Shown: positions 46,806 through 56,785 of the stretch, piece after piece | How the letters are laid out: every line of letters begins with the position of its first letter | Position numbering within the stretch: the stretch's first letter is position 1 | Source of the DNA: Acetobacter okinawensis | GTDB taxonomy: Bacteria > Pseudomonadota > Alphaproteobacteria > Acetobacterales > Acetobacteraceae | DNA: 64,000 bases | Reading direction: 5' to 3' | Assembly: GCF_002153655.1 (NCBI RefSeq) | Contig: NZ_JOPJ01000002.1 | Span: forward strand, 1 to 64,000 | Position numbers and translations under genes: made by a program | The notes under the pieces: model-generated | What the model was told of the DNA's origin: nothing | The model's database searches: none | What the model saw: only the letters and a program-made list of their open reading frames with translations

Positions 46806-47942
46806 TCAGTAACTATGCGTGTCTTTTATAATATCTGCCGTATGTACTTTGCCACGCATCACGTAATAGCACCATGATGTGTAACACAGGATCAGCGGCA
46901 CAAAGATCAGGGCCACAGCCAGCATGCAGGTCAGGCCGTACTGGCTGGCAGAGCTGTTCCAGATTGTCAGGCTCTGATCCGGATTTGTGGTGGACGGCAT
47001 AAAGAACGGGAACATGGAGGCCGCAACCGTGCCAATTGTGCCCACCCAGGCACCAAGGCCCATCCACCATGCCACACGCGGCCTGTTGGCCAGCACCAGC
47101 GCCACCTCCGCGAGCATGCACACCACACCCAGCAGCGGCAGCAGCCACAGCACGGGATGTGCTGCATAGTTGTTCAACCACGCGCCAGCCTGCATGCTGA
47201 CGTGCTGCCCGTGCATGGGGTTTGCGGGCATGGCAGGATTCCCCTGCTCCAGCACAAAGCCATGCATGCCCCGCACCCACACACCACCGGCAAGGAACAG
47301 AACAACCGCCACCAGCCCCGCACGGCTGGCGTAACGGCGCGCACGGTCATGGATCGGGTTTTCGGAGCGGATCATCAGCATAACCCCGCCCTGCATCACA
47401 CTCAGGCTGACCGCCATAAGACCACACAGAATGGCAAAGGGGTTGAGCAGATAACTCAGGAAAGACCCGTCCTGAAAATACTGCCCGCTCCAGTTAAAGT
47501 GGTAGCCCACCCCCTGAAGAATATTGCCAAAGGCTGCGCCATACACAAACATGGGCAAAAAGCCTGAAAGCAGAAAAACCCAGTCCCAGCTTGCCCGCCA
47601 CAGGCGTGCATCCACCTTGGAGCGGTATTCAAACGCCACAGGCCGCAAGATCATGCTGAACAAAAGCAGGATCATGACCACATAAAACACGGAAAAGGAT
47701 GTGGCATACAGGGTGGGGAACGCCGCAAAAATAGCCCCCCCGCCCAGAATAAACCAGACCTGATTCCCGTCCCAGTGCGGGCCGATAATGTTGAGCGCCG
47801 TCCGGCGCTCCCCATCCGTGCGCCCCACAAAGCGCAACAGGGTGCCTACCCCCATATCCATGCCCACCATCAGGCCAAGCCCGATCAGCAGCACACACAA
47901 AAGGCCAGCCCAGACGAGTTTGAGAATAACATAAAGGTCCAT
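46806..47942 (-). CDS. cydB: Cytochrome bd ubiquinol oxidase subunit II
   Basis: The 378-residue protein starts with the conserved MDLYVILKLVWAGLLCVLLI and LGLMVGMDMGVG, followed by the TALNIIGPHWDGNQVWFILGGG motif of CydB, with eight to nine membrane spans. It pairs with CydA to reduce oxygen with quinol in the inner membrane. It is 15 bases downstream of cydA. Confidence 0.95.
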   Translation of the reverse strand: MDLYVILKLVWAGLLCVLLIGLGLMVGMDMGVGTLLRFVGRTDGERRTALNIIGPHWDGNQVWFILGGGAIFAAFPTLYATSFSVFYVVMILLLFSMILRPVAFEYRSKVDARLWRASWDWVFLLSGFLPMFVYGAAFGNILQGVGYHFNWSGQYFQDGSFLSYLLNPFAILCGLMAVSLSVMQGGVMLMIRSENPIHDRARRYASRAGLVAVVLFLAGGVWVRGMHGFVLEQGNPAMPANPMHGQHVSMQAGAWLNNYAAHPVLWLLPLLGVVCMLAEVALVLANRPRVAWWMGLGAWVGTIGTVAASMFPFFMPSTTNPDQSLTIWNSSASQYGLTCMLAVALIFVPLILCYTSWCYYVMRGKVHTADIIKDTHSY

Positions 47943-47957
47943 GATGCAAGACCCTCC

Positions 47958-49553
47958 TTAATGCGCCACAACGGACAGGTGGTCTGCGTCAGCACCATGG
48001 TCGTGCTGACCATGCGCCTCCGGCCCCAGCCGTGCGAACTTGAACATCAGGTAAAGCTCAACCGCGATAAATATGCTGTAAAGCACAGTAAACCCGGCCA
48101 GCGAGAACAGCATGTAAGACACACTGTGCGTTGAAGCAGACATAAAGGTAGGCAGCCGCTCAAACACCGTCCATGGCTGCCTGCCAGCCTCTGCCGTAAT
48201 CCAACCGAACTCCGTTGCCAGAATAGGCAGGGGAATGGCCCACATGCATATCTTGAGGAACAGACGGTTACGTTCCAGCTGGTTCTTCAGGCTCAGGTAG
48301 GATGCCATTGCAAACAGCACGAAAAAGAACACGCCCAGAAAAACCATAAGGCGGAAGGACCAGAAGGTCACAAACACATTAGGCAGAATATCCGGCTTGG
48401 TCTGCTCGACAACACTCTGGATCTGCTCGGGAGGAATGGCGGTAACGTCCTGATTAGGCGCATGCCGCGATGCCAGCAGGCCGTAGCCCATGTCGTTCTG
48501 ATGTGCATGGAACATCTCCAGGTCTGCCGCCTGATGACCCTCCTCATACCGGCGCAGGGCACTGACGGCAGCAATGCCGGACTCAATGCGCGGAGCGGCT
48601 GCGTCTTCCAGTTCGATCATGCCGGTAATGGGGGTGGTGAAGCTGTGCGTAATCAGCGGGGTCAGCACAAACGGCACCCCAATTTCATACGAGCTTTCCT
48701 GCTTGGCATCATTGGGCAGAGCAGCAATGATCCATGGCTCATAAGGTGGCTTGCTGGTGTGCCACAGCCCCTCAATGGCCGCGATCTTGGTCGGCTGGTG
48801 CTCATAGTCCAGACGGCCGAGCACGTCGCCCAGCGTAATGACCGCAACAGTGGAGAAAATGCCAAACAGCGCCGCCATTCTAAAGGAGCGCGCAGCAAAC
48901 TCCCGGTGTTCCTTGCGCAGAAGGTAGAAGGCGCTAATGCCCATGACAAACATGGACGCCGCAACATACCCTGCAACCGATGTATGCACGAACTTGGCCT
49001 GTGCATCGGGGTTGAAGACAACGCCGACAAAACTGTCAAACGTCATGCGCAGTGTTTCGGGGTCAAAATGTGCGCCGTTGGGCATGTTCATGCTGGCATT
49101 GGCCACCAGAATCCACAAGGCAGACAGGTTGGAGCCCAGTGCAACAAGGTAGGTAATCGCCAGATGCACAGGCTTGCTCAGGCGGTCCCAGCCAAAAAAC
49201 ATAAGACCGACAAAGGTGGATTCCATAAAGAACGCCATCAGCCCTTCAATGGCCAGCGGCGTGCCGAACATATCCCCAAAAAAGCGGGAATACATGGACC
49301 AGTTGGTGCCGAACTCAAACTCCATGGTCAGCCCGGTGGCGACCCCCAGAGCAAAGTTGATGCCAAACAGCTTGCCCCAGAACAGGGCCATATCCTTGTA
49401 CACCTGCTTGCCGGTCACGACATACACCGTTTCCATAGCCGCAAGCATAAAAGTCAGCCCCAGTGTGAGGGGAACAAACATGAAGTGGTAAAGAGCCGTC
49501 AACGCAAACTGAAAGCGTGAGAGGTCAACGACCGCAGGGTTAATCAGATCCAT
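47958..49553 (-). CDS. cydA: Cytochrome bd ubiquinol oxidase subunit I
   Basis: This 531-residue protein has nine spans. Haem ligands are visible: H23 (b595), H190 and M403 (b558). E103 and E111 lie in GTPLAIEGLMAFFMESTFVG, and GRQPW is at 457-461. The quinol loop (about 255-390) is long, with a Pro/acid-rich insert, so it is the E. coli CydAB (L-type) class and not the short-loop cyanide-insensitive type. The C-terminus is His/Asp-rich. The oxidase supports growth at low oxygen. Confidence 0.96.
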   Translation of the reverse strand: MDLINPAVVDLSRFQFALTALYHFMFVPLTLGLTFMLAAMETVYVVTGKQVYKDMALFWGKLFGINFALGVATGLTMEFEFGTNWSMYSRFFGDMFGTPLAIEGLMAFFMESTFVGLMFFGWDRLSKPVHLAITYLVALGSNLSALWILVANASMNMPNGAHFDPETLRMTFDSFVGVVFNPDAQAKFVHTSVAGYVAASMFVMGISAFYLLRKEHREFAARSFRMAALFGIFSTVAVITLGDVLGRLDYEHQPTKIAAIEGLWHTSKPPYEPWIIAALPNDAKQESSYEIGVPFVLTPLITHSFTTPITGMIELEDAAAPRIESGIAAVSALRRYEEGHQAADLEMFHAHQNDMGYGLLASRHAPNQDVTAIPPEQIQSVVEQTKPDILPNVFVTFWSFRLMVFLGVFFFVLFAMASYLSLKNQLERNRLFLKICMWAIPLPILATEFGWITAEAGRQPWTVFERLPTFMSASTHSVSYMLFSLAGFTVLYSIFIAVELYLMFKFARLGPEAHGQHDHGADADHLSVVAH

Positions 49554-49600
49554 TTTCTCAACCTTATTACAGAAGAAAAGCGTTTTTCATTTTCAGTTCT

Positions 49601-51325
49601 TCATGTCGCTCTCCCTTCCGGGCAAAAGCGTGCGTCTTCCACCCTGACAACCCTGTGCATGAATGGCAGCACCGCCGTGCGGTGGGTCATGCACACAATG
49701 GTAGTGTTGGCAGCCCACCGCGTAATGGCCGCCATAAGAGCCTGCTCAAGGGGTGCATCCAGCCCCTCGGTCGGTTCATCCAGAACAAGCCATGGTGTCC
49801 GCCGCAGCAGGGCCTGAGCAACAGCCACCCGACGCGCCTGCCCACCAGAGAGGCGCAGACCATCATTGCCAACCCATGTTTGCAAACCCTTTGGCAGGGA
49901 CTGAACAAACCGGGTTAACTGCGCCACCTCCAGCACCTCCGCCACCTCCGCATCCGTGGCGGACGGCGCACCAAGCAGCAGGTTGTCCCTTAATGTTCCG
50001 GCAAACAGATGAAAGTCCTGTGCGACCACAGCAACAAACGCCGCCATATCCTCTGCCCGGAGCAGGCGCACATCCACCCCACCAAAGGTGATGCTGCCAC
50101 CACACGGGGCGTAAAACCCGAACAGAAGATTGATAAGGCTGCTTTTACCCACGCCAGAAGGCCCTACCAGCCCCACATGCTCACCCTGACGTATGCTCAG
50201 CGATGCATGTTGCAAAACCGGGCTTACAGTCTTCGGGTATGCAAAACTTACATCACGCATTACCAGATCATACGGAGCGTGAGGCAGGTCGTGGGGTTGC
50301 ACCACCTCCGCCACGCCATGTGGCGCACACGCCATTTGCAACCGCACACCTGCCAGCCGCGCTTCCGCCGCAGCCTGCCGCGCCAGCGGCAGGGGGGTTA
50401 CAACCTCAAACGCTGCGAGACCCCCCAGAACCAGCATTGGAATTTCAGCAACACTCAACTGTCCCATCTGGTGCGCGTGCGCCGCCAGCACCAGTACGGC
50501 CAGTGCTGTGACAAATGTCAGGATTGTAACAAGCCCGCGTGCGGCTCCTTCCAACGCATCAAGCGTCCAGCGTGCATGATCCACAGCGGATTGCTGAGCC
50601 TGCCACCCTTTGGCACGGCTGCATGCCGTATCCAAAAGCAGATACTCCCCCAGATTTTGAAGTGTTTCCGCCAGTTCTGCCTGAATCTGACTCTGCTTTT
50701 CCGCCCCCCGCCGCACCAGCCGGTCCGTTGCAGCGCCGATCAGGCATGGCACCAGCGCCCCACCCAGCAACCCAAGAGCAAGCACCAGCGCCGCCAGCGG
50801 CAGAAAACAGGCAAACACCCCGACAAACACCACGCCACACAACGCAGCACGTGCAAAAGGCAGAGCAACATCCGTATAATATGCCGCAACCTTGTCCGTA
50901 TCCGAGACAAAGCGGCCCAGCATGTCTCCACCCTGCAACTCCATCAACCCTGCCGGGGCAAGGGGGATCAGCCGTTCATACACCCATGCGCGCAACTGCC
51001 CCGTCAGGCGCAAAGCACCATCATGGGCAACAACCCGCTCCATATAACGGGCCAGAATACGCACCATGGCAAAAAAGCGCACACCCGTTGCAGGCAGGAT
51101 AATATTAAACGCCCGCGCACTCACCTGCCCAGCAAGCCCGGCGACCGCCGCACCCGCCAGCAGCCAGCCTGAAAGGAAAAGCAGACCAAAACTGGCCAGT
51201 GACGCCGCACAGGCAAGCACCACCCCCCAGACCAGACGCCACCGCGCAGCGCCAGCCAGACGGAGAAAAACCCTCCAACCCGACATCAGGCGCTCACCCT
51301 GCAAAGGACTTCCCTGCGCCATCAT
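49601..51325 (-). CDS. cydC: Cysteine/glutathione exporter subunit CydC
   Basis: This 574-residue ABC transporter has a six-span membrane half (about 15-320) followed by a nucleotide-binding domain with Walker A VGPSGVGKSSL, signature LSGGQARRVAVAQALL and Walker B WLVLDEPTEGLD. With CydD it exports thiols or haem-related reductant needed for bd oxidase assembly. Its start overlaps the cydD stop (ATGA), and cydA begins 48 bases downstream. Confidence 0.9.
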   Translation of the reverse strand: MMAQGSPLQGERLMSGWRVFLRLAGAARWRLVWGVVLACAASLASFGLLFLSGWLLAGAAVAGLAGQVSARAFNIILPATGVRFFAMVRILARYMERVVAHDGALRLTGQLRAWVYERLIPLAPAGLMELQGGDMLGRFVSDTDKVAAYYTDVALPFARAALCGVVFVGVFACFLPLAALVLALGLLGGALVPCLIGAATDRLVRRGAEKQSQIQAELAETLQNLGEYLLLDTACSRAKGWQAQQSAVDHARWTLDALEGAARGLVTILTFVTALAVLVLAAHAHQMGQLSVAEIPMLVLGGLAAFEVVTPLPLARQAAAEARLAGVRLQMACAPHGVAEVVQPHDLPHAPYDLVMRDVSFAYPKTVSPVLQHASLSIRQGEHVGLVGPSGVGKSSLINLLFGFYAPCGGSITFGGVDVRLLRAEDMAAFVAVVAQDFHLFAGTLRDNLLLGAPSATDAEVAEVLEVAQLTRFVQSLPKGLQTWVGNDGLRLSGGQARRVAVAQALLRRTPWLVLDEPTEGLDAPLEQALMAAITRWAANTTIVCMTHRTAVLPFMHRVVRVEDARFCPEGRAT

Positions 51326-53013
51326 GCAACGCTCTCCGCCCGAACCGGCTGCACCGCAACCGTGCCACCAGCCACATGCAGCAGCATGTCCGCGCGTACG
51401 GCCATGACCTGCTCATGGGTTGCCACAACAACAACGCGCCCCGGCACACAGCGGCATATGGCATTGCTCACCCGTAGCGCACTGGCTGCATCCAGCCCTG
51501 CCGTTGGCTCATCAAGCACCAGAACATCCGGGTTGCGCAGCAGCGCGCGCGCCAGAGCCAGCCGCCGCACCTGTCCGCCGGACAGGCGGCTCCCCCGTTC
51601 GCCTATATGCGTTTCAAACCCATTGGGGAGTGCATCAATAAAGCCCAGCGCATCAGCCTGTGCCGCTGCGTGGCGCAGTTGTTCCTCATCCGCATCCGGC
51701 GCACCAAGGCGCAGGTTTTCAGCCACGGTGCCAAAAACCATCACCGGGCGTTGTGGCACCCATGCCATGCGCACACCATCCAGTTGTATGGGATGACCAG
51801 ACGCATTGCAGGCTTCCAGCGTTCCAACTGAAACGGGAATAAAACCAAGCAGGGCATGGAGTAGCGTGGTTTTGCCCGCACCACTCGCCCCGGTCAGGAC
51901 CGTTAATCTGTTTGCTGCAAAGTCACAGGTTACATCGTGCAGAACAGACGTACCATCCGGCCGGCACACGCCAAGAGCACGGCACTGCAAACCCCCGATC
52001 ACGCCCTGCATGGGTTGCCCGCTATAGGACCGAGCCAGAGTGGGCAGGCCCAAAACCGTATCCATGCTCTGCATGGCCGCCTGTGCATTCTGGCGCGCAT
52101 GATAACTGGCAGAAAATGTGCGCAAGGGCATAAAATACTCTGGGGCCAACAGCAGCACCAGAAAAGCAGAGCGGAAGTCGGCAGTACCCGCCAACAGACG
52201 TGTGCCAAACACAACGGCCACAAGGGCTATGGACAGGCTGGAGAAAAACTCCAGTGCAGCAGACGTCAGGAACGCCACCTTCATGACCGACAGGGTCGTA
52301 CGCCTGTGCGCATCCGCCAGTTGGGTAATCCGCTCCAGACTGCCCTGCGCGCGCCCGAGCAGACGCAGGGTCTTCAGCCCCCGCAACGCATCGAGAAAAC
52401 TACCACCCAGCAGGGATAGCTGACGCCACCTCCGGTCCATAATGGCCTGAGCGCCATAACCCACAAAAACCATGAATACGGGAACAAGTGGCCCGGTGCA
52501 GGCCAGCACCAGAAAACTCCACCCATCCACGCCCGCCACAACTACCAGAATAAGCAGTGGCAAAACCACCATCATGGCGGCAGAAGGCAGGTAACGGGCA
52601 AAATAAGGGACCAGCGCTGCCGCCCCTTCCGTAAAGGTGGTCACGATATCTCCGGCAGCCACATCCGCACAGACAACTGGCCCCGCAGCAAACAGATGCG
52701 CCAGAAGTTGCCCGCGCACATGGCTAGCCACCCGCAACCCGGCCCGTGTTCCCATCATGTCAGATGCAAAACGCGCGCCCACCTGCCCTGCAAGACAGAG
52801 CAGAATCAGCGCAAATGCGTGCCACTGCGTATGAGGTGCCTGAGCATGGAACGCCACATTGTCCACCACATGCGCAAGAAGGACAAACTGGCATACCAGC
52901 AGAACGGCGCTCACACCCCCAGCCACAACAGACCCAAGCAACCAGCCACGCGCAATGCGCACCAGTTCCTTTGTCATATCTGTACCACGAGGGCGGGCGG
53001 GGGCGGTGACCAT
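51322..53013 (-). CDS. cydD: Cysteine/glutathione exporter subunit CydD
   Basis: The 563-residue partner of CydC is the first gene of the operon. The membrane half contains SAALEFFSSLSIALVAVVFG and LAPEYFMPLRTFSASYHARQ typical of CydD, then Walker A TGASGAGKTTLLHAL, signature LSGGQVRRLALARALL and Walker B VLVLDEPTAGLD. An ATG at 52977 (MTKELVRI) is an alternative start. The A+T-rich region upstream holds a palindrome that may control the operon. Confidence 0.92.
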   Translation of the reverse strand: MVTAPARPRGTDMTKELVRIARGWLLGSVVAGGVSAVLLVCQFVLLAHVVDNVAFHAQAPHTQWHAFALILLCLAGQVGARFASDMMGTRAGLRVASHVRGQLLAHLFAAGPVVCADVAAGDIVTTFTEGAAALVPYFARYLPSAAMMVVLPLLILVVVAGVDGWSFLVLACTGPLVPVFMVFVGYGAQAIMDRRWRQLSLLGGSFLDALRGLKTLRLLGRAQGSLERITQLADAHRRTTLSVMKVAFLTSAALEFFSSLSIALVAVVFGTRLLAGTADFRSAFLVLLLAPEYFMPLRTFSASYHARQNAQAAMQSMDTVLGLPTLARSYSGQPMQGVIGGLQCRALGVCRPDGTSVLHDVTCDFAANRLTVLTGASGAGKTTLLHALLGFIPVSVGTLEACNASGHPIQLDGVRMAWVPQRPVMVFGTVAENLRLGAPDADEEQLRHAAAQADALGFIDALPNGFETHIGERGSRLSGGQVRRLALARALLRNPDVLVLDEPTAGLDAASALRVSNAICRCVPGRVVVVATHEQVMAVRADMLLHVAGGTVAVQPVRAESVA

Positions 53014-53036
53014 GCGATCATACTTACATAGTTTAT

Positions 53037-53053
53037 TTAACTAATTTAGTTAA
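53037..53053. promoter_or_regulatory. Palindrome in cydD promoter region
   Basis: TTAACTAA-T-TTAGTTAA is a perfect inverted repeat 24 bp upstream of the cydD start, nested in a wider imperfect dyad with TTACATA and TATGTAA arms. It could be a regulator site for oxygen or redox control. It does not match a classical FNR box. Confidence 0.45.
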
Positions 53054-53414
53054 TTATATAGATATGTAAATTTCGTCAAGATAAACATGGTGTTGAGAAT
53101 TTTCTCAATTACAGCGATGCCATGTAAAAATGGCACATACCTTGATAAATGTATTTATAAGATGATTTATATTTATATAAAGTTAATTCTATCTTATTTA
53201 AAAGAGATACACTCTCATATTAACTTTTTATTTTTTCTATTTTTATTTTATCTCTATCTGATTTTATTATTTTTCGTCAGATTTTTAATAACAGCCACAC
53301 CTGATGGCAGGAAATTTTTCCCGTACAATGCCCACACAGATCAATATTTAACAAATTTTCTAACTATCGCAGGGCAGGCCCAAATACTGTAGACCGCCCC
53401 CTAGCCTTTAACGG
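53054..53414. other. A+T-rich intergenic region
   Basis: About 360 bp of strikingly low G+C lie between the divergently placed cydD promoter and the 3' end of the MDR gene. A hydrophobic frame at 53087-53392 exists but is composed of A+T-driven Ile, Leu, Phe and Tyr and has no ribosome site, so I do not call it a gene. It may contain a foreign or regulatory segment. Confidence 0.6.
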
Positions 53415-54389
53415 TCAGCGCACCTCAACAACAACACGTCCCCTGACCTTGCCATCAAGCAGTTCAGTTGCCACCACCGGCACATCAGCTAGGGGAATAA
53501 CCCGCGTCATGCCTGCAAGCAGGGTCTTATTCACCTGCTCCGCCAGACGCGCCCATGCCTGCCGCCGCACAGCTTGGGGGCACATGACACTATCGATTCC
53601 CACAAGAGTGACCCCACGCAGAATAAAAGGCGCAACCGTAGCAGGAAAATCCATCCCCCCCGCCAACCCGCAGGCCGCAACCACGCCTTGCTGCTTCATG
53701 GAAGCACAGACAGACGCCAGAACCTGCCCACCCACCACATCCACAGCACCAGCCCAACGGGCTTTTTCCAACGGACGGGACGGCATTTCAAAATGTGAGC
53801 GCGCAAGCACCTCCGTCGCCCCGAGTTGATGCAGGTAAGCCTGCTCCTCCAGGCGGCCGGTTACAGCCACTACCTCGTACCCCATCTGGGCCAGCAGCAT
53901 AACGGCAACACTGCCAACCCCACCGGTTGCCCCCGTTACCAGCACAGGACCATGAGCGGGTTCCACACCTTCACGCACCAAAGCCTGCACACTCAACATG
54001 GCCGTAAACCCAGCCGTGCCAAGCGCCATAGCCTGCTGACCGCTCAACCCGTGTGGCAAAGGCAGCAGCCATGCCCCCGGCACGCAGGCTTTTTGCGCAA
54101 AGCCGCCCCAGTGCTTTTCGCCCACACCCCAGCCATTGAGCATGACTTCCTGCCCGACAGAAAAATCTGGGCTGGCCGAGCGCTCGACCACACCGGCAAA
54201 ATCTATGCCCGGCACCATTGGCCAACTCCGCACCACAGGACCACGCCCGGTCATGGCCAGCGCATCCTTGTAATTCAGCCCCGACCAGTGAACACGGACT
54301 GTCACCTCCTCCGCCGGCAGGGCATCATCAGGCAAAGACACGAGCTTGGCCATCTGGTCGGCCTGTTCAAGAAAGAGCGCATCAAACAT
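53415..54389 (-). CDS. acuI: Acrylyl-CoA reductase-like MDR oxidoreductase
   Basis: This 324-residue medium-chain reductase of the YhdH/AcuI group has no zinc ligands. It shows WSGLNYKDALAMTGRGPVV, PGIDFAGVVE, GWGVGEKHWGGFAQ and the NADPH-binding VTGATGGVGSVAV. Proteins of this type reduce acrylyl-CoA or quinones. The AcuI name follows the sequence pattern, and the substrate in this organism is unproven. Confidence 0.8.
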   Translation of the reverse strand: MFDALFLEQADQMAKLVSLPDDALPAEEVTVRVHWSGLNYKDALAMTGRGPVVRSWPMVPGIDFAGVVERSASPDFSVGQEVMLNGWGVGEKHWGGFAQKACVPGAWLLPLPHGLSGQQAMALGTAGFTAMLSVQALVREGVEPAHGPVLVTGATGGVGSVAVMLLAQMGYEVVAVTGRLEEQAYLHQLGATEVLARSHFEMPSRPLEKARWAGAVDVVGGQVLASVCASMKQQGVVAACGLAGGMDFPATVAPFILRGVTLVGIDSVMCPQAVRRQAWARLAEQVNKTLLAGMTRVIPLADVPVVATELLDGKVRGRVVVEVR

Positions 54390-54619
54390 CAGTTTTATCC
54401 AGCGGGAGCAAGCAATATAGCCAAAACGCCACCAGCGGGCAGTGGCGCACGCATGCTAGCCCCTCCCCAACGCCTGCAAAGCCCGTCTGTTCCGAACTGA
54501 CAGAGTTTTGAAGACCCGCGATTGATCCATGACATAAAAAATACAATGGTAATCATCGCTGGCCAGCGGCTCACTTTTTGTTCATACTGTGACATCCTAA
54601 CAGTATACCGGACGTTCTC

Positions 54620-55942
54620 TTGCTCCTGTTCATAATGGGTCTGCTGACCCTTATTCTGCTTATCGCAATCAGTATCCTGATCGCGCTTTCCGAAATCTCT
54701 TTTGCCGCTGCCCGGGAAGTCAGGCTACGCAGCCGTGCAGAAGCAGGAGACCCCCGTGCCCAGGCTTTTCTGGCACTCCGCCGCAACAGCGGGCAGGTCA
54801 TAACCGTTATCCAGATCTGCCTAAATGGCGTGGGAATTATGGGGGGTATTGTCAGCTCCGAAATGCTGTCCCCCCCACTGGCTGACTTTTTCACTCAGTG
54901 GAAACTGTCCGACTGGTGGGCACAAAATCTGGCATCCACCCTGAGCTTTGTTTTTGTTACCGGCATGTTTGTGCTGTTCGCGGACCTGCTGCCCAAACGC
55001 GTTGCCATGAGCAACCCCGACAAGGTCGCCCTTGCCGTGGGCTGGTTCCCACGGCTGGCGCTGCGCATTCTCTACCCCGTTGTCTGGATTTTTTCCAAAA
55101 TTTCCGATGTGGTACTCAAAGCGCTCAAAATTCCTGCGGCCTCGGCAGTGGAACCCGTAACTCCGGAAGACCTGCACGCCATTCTGGCCGCTGGCACAGC
55201 CTCTGGCGCTCTGCTCCATCAGGAGCACCAGATGATTGAGAACGTGCTGGGGCTACAGGACCGCTCGGTCACCTCCGCCATGACACCCCGGGACGAGATT
55301 ATTTTTCTCGATATTCAGGACACCCCTGAACATAACCACGAAAAAGTGCGCATGGAGCCGTATTCGCGCTATCCGCTGTGCAATGGCGGGCTGGACAAGG
55401 TCATTGGCTCCATCCGTGCGGAAGACGTTCTGGCATCAGTCGTGGACCCGTCCACCGCGCCCTCTGGCCGCCCCCATTCCAACCCCATTGCCCGCATGCG
55501 CCGCGACGTTCCCTCCGTACCCGAAACACTGAACCTGTGGGACACTCTGGCCCAGTTTGACACATCCGGCGTGGGTTTTGCGCTGGTGGTCAATGAATAT
55601 GGTCTGGTTGTGGGGCTTATTACCTTCAAGGACATCATGGGTGTGCTCATGGATGGTCTGGCCAGCCCGTTTGAGGAGCAGGCCATTGTCCAGCGTGACG
55701 CCAACTCCTGGCTGGTAGATGGCGCGGCCCCTATTGGGGAAGTCATGCGTGAACTGGATATTGCCACCCTGCCCGACCATGAACAGTTTGATACAATTAG
55801 CGGCTTTATCATGCACCGCCTGCGCCGCATGGCGCGCAAAACTGACCGGGTGGATGCCTCCGGCTTCCGTTTTGAAGTCGTGGACGTGGAAGGTTTCCGC
55901 ATCAACCAGCTTTTGGTGACACGGCTGAATACCACTGTATAA
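54620..55942 (+). CDS. HlyC/CorC-family membrane protein
   Basis: This 440-residue protein starts at TTG 54620 or ATG 54635; neither has a clear ribosome site. It has the layout of the CorC/CNNM family: a DUF21 membrane domain (about 1-200, with SEISFAAAREVRLRSRAEAG), paired CBS domains (about 215-345, DRSVTSAMTPRDEIIFLDI) and a C-terminal CorC_HlyC domain (about 360-440). These proteins handle Mg2+/Co2+ efflux or membrane stress. It stands alone with a strong terminator. Confidence 0.85.
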   Translation: MLLFIMGLLTLILLIAISILIALSEISFAAAREVRLRSRAEAGDPRAQAFLALRRNSGQVITVIQICLNGVGIMGGIVSSEMLSPPLADFFTQWKLSDWWAQNLASTLSFVFVTGMFVLFADLLPKRVAMSNPDKVALAVGWFPRLALRILYPVVWIFSKISDVVLKALKIPAASAVEPVTPEDLHAILAAGTASGALLHQEHQMIENVLGLQDRSVTSAMTPRDEIIFLDIQDTPEHNHEKVRMEPYSRYPLCNGGLDKVIGSIRAEDVLASVVDPSTAPSGRPHSNPIARMRRDVPSVPETLNLWDTLAQFDTSGVGFALVVNEYGLVVGLITFKDIMGVLMDGLASPFEEQAIVQRDANSWLVDGAAPIGEVMRELDIATLPDHEQFDTISGFIMHRLRRMARKTDRVDASGFRFEVVDVEGFRINQLLVTRLNTTV

Positions 55943-55956
55943 AAAAAGCAGAGCAG

Positions 55957-56002
55957 AAAAAGGGGCAAGGCGGGCCGGTAGTGGCTTCCTTGTCCCTTTT
56001 TT
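55957..56002 (+). terminator. Terminator of CorC-family gene
   Basis: AAAAAGGGGCAAGG pairs with CCTTGTCCCTTTTTT across an 18-nt loop, with one G-T pair, ending in a T-run. Confidence 0.75.
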
Positions 56003-56079
56003 CTATTATTCCTCTATTAACTAAAAAATGACATACTTCTCTCACCTTAACAGCATCCAATATATTTGGAGAGAGTGAG

Positions 56080-56535
56080 ATGAAGTTTTTAGCGATTCCC
56101 GTTGCTTTCTTGCCCGTTCTTTTACTGGCAGGCTGTGCGGAAACACCCATGGGGCCAACCACTCAGGTTCTACCCGGACCGGGCAAAAACTATGGCCAGT
56201 TTCTGCAGGAGCAGAACTTCTGCCGCTCACAAGCCGCCGCAGCCGTGCAAGGGCAGGCTGAACGGCAGAACCATAAGGCTATTTATGGCGGGCTGGCCGC
56301 AACCGCACTGGGTGCGGGGCTTGGCGCTGCTGCCGGTGGCGGCGCTGGCGCTGGCATTGGTGCTGCTGCGGGCGCTATGGGTGGTGGTCTGGGGGGGAGC
56401 CTCTATTCCAACAGCCAGCAGGGCGGCATTCAAACGCAGTATAACAATGCGTATGTAGCGTGCATGATCTCTTACAAAAATGTCCTGCCCGCGCCCCAGC
56501 CTGCTTATGGATATGGCTATGGTTACTCGCGCTAA
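56080..56535 (+). CDS. Glycine-zipper outer-membrane lipoprotein
   Basis: This 151-residue protein has a signal with the lipobox LLAGC (C19). Residues about 65-110 form a long glycine zipper (GAGLGAAAGGGAGAGIGAAAG), and the C-terminus is Tyr/Gly-rich. Such proteins insert helical hairpins into the envelope and are often stress-related. An ATG follows GGAGAGAGTGAG. It is a single-gene unit. Confidence 0.75.
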   Translation: MKFLAIPVAFLPVLLLAGCAETPMGPTTQVLPGPGKNYGQFLQEQNFCRSQAAAAVQGQAERQNHKAIYGGLAATALGAGLGAAAGGGAGAGIGAAAGAMGGGLGGSLYSNSQQGGIQTQYNNAYVACMISYKNVLPAPQPAYGYGYGYSR

Positions 56536-56656
56536 ACCATGACCCGGATTGTTAGCGTAAAATCCGGGGGATACAGATCGCGGGTAATGCAGAGAGCGTA
56601 TGCCGTTACATAAGTCGCCAGCTCTATACGACGTCTCCCGCGATCATGATTAAAAT

Positions 56657-56688
56657 AAAAAAACCATGCCTTGTGGCATGGTTTTTTT
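56657..56688. terminator. Bidirectional terminator
   Basis: CCATGCC-TTGT-GGCATGG is flanked by seven A and seven T. It lies between the lipoprotein gene and the porin gene. Confidence 0.85.
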
Positions 56689-56713
56689 ATTCTTCTGTCC
56701 TTCAACCAGCAAC

Positions 56714-56746
56714 AAAAAAGGGCCATTCTTACGAATGACCCTTTTT
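56714..56746 (-). terminator. Porin gene terminator
   Basis: GGGTCATTC-GTAA-GAATGGCCC on the minus strand (one G-T-type mismatch) is followed by six T. It lies 45 bp after the porin stop. Confidence 0.75.
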
Positions 56747-56785
56747 CCACACTGAATATCTGACCGAAGCCAGAGGCTGACGACT

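Noticed and set aside
50009-51172. 387-codon plus-strand frame opposite cydC
   Set aside because: Composition (Cys, His, Gln, Arg, Pro) is typical of antisense reading of a GC-rich gene.
53087-53392. Hydrophobic plus-strand frame in the A+T-rich gap
   Set aside because: Ile, Phe, Tyr and Leu content follows from the base composition. No ribosome site is visible.
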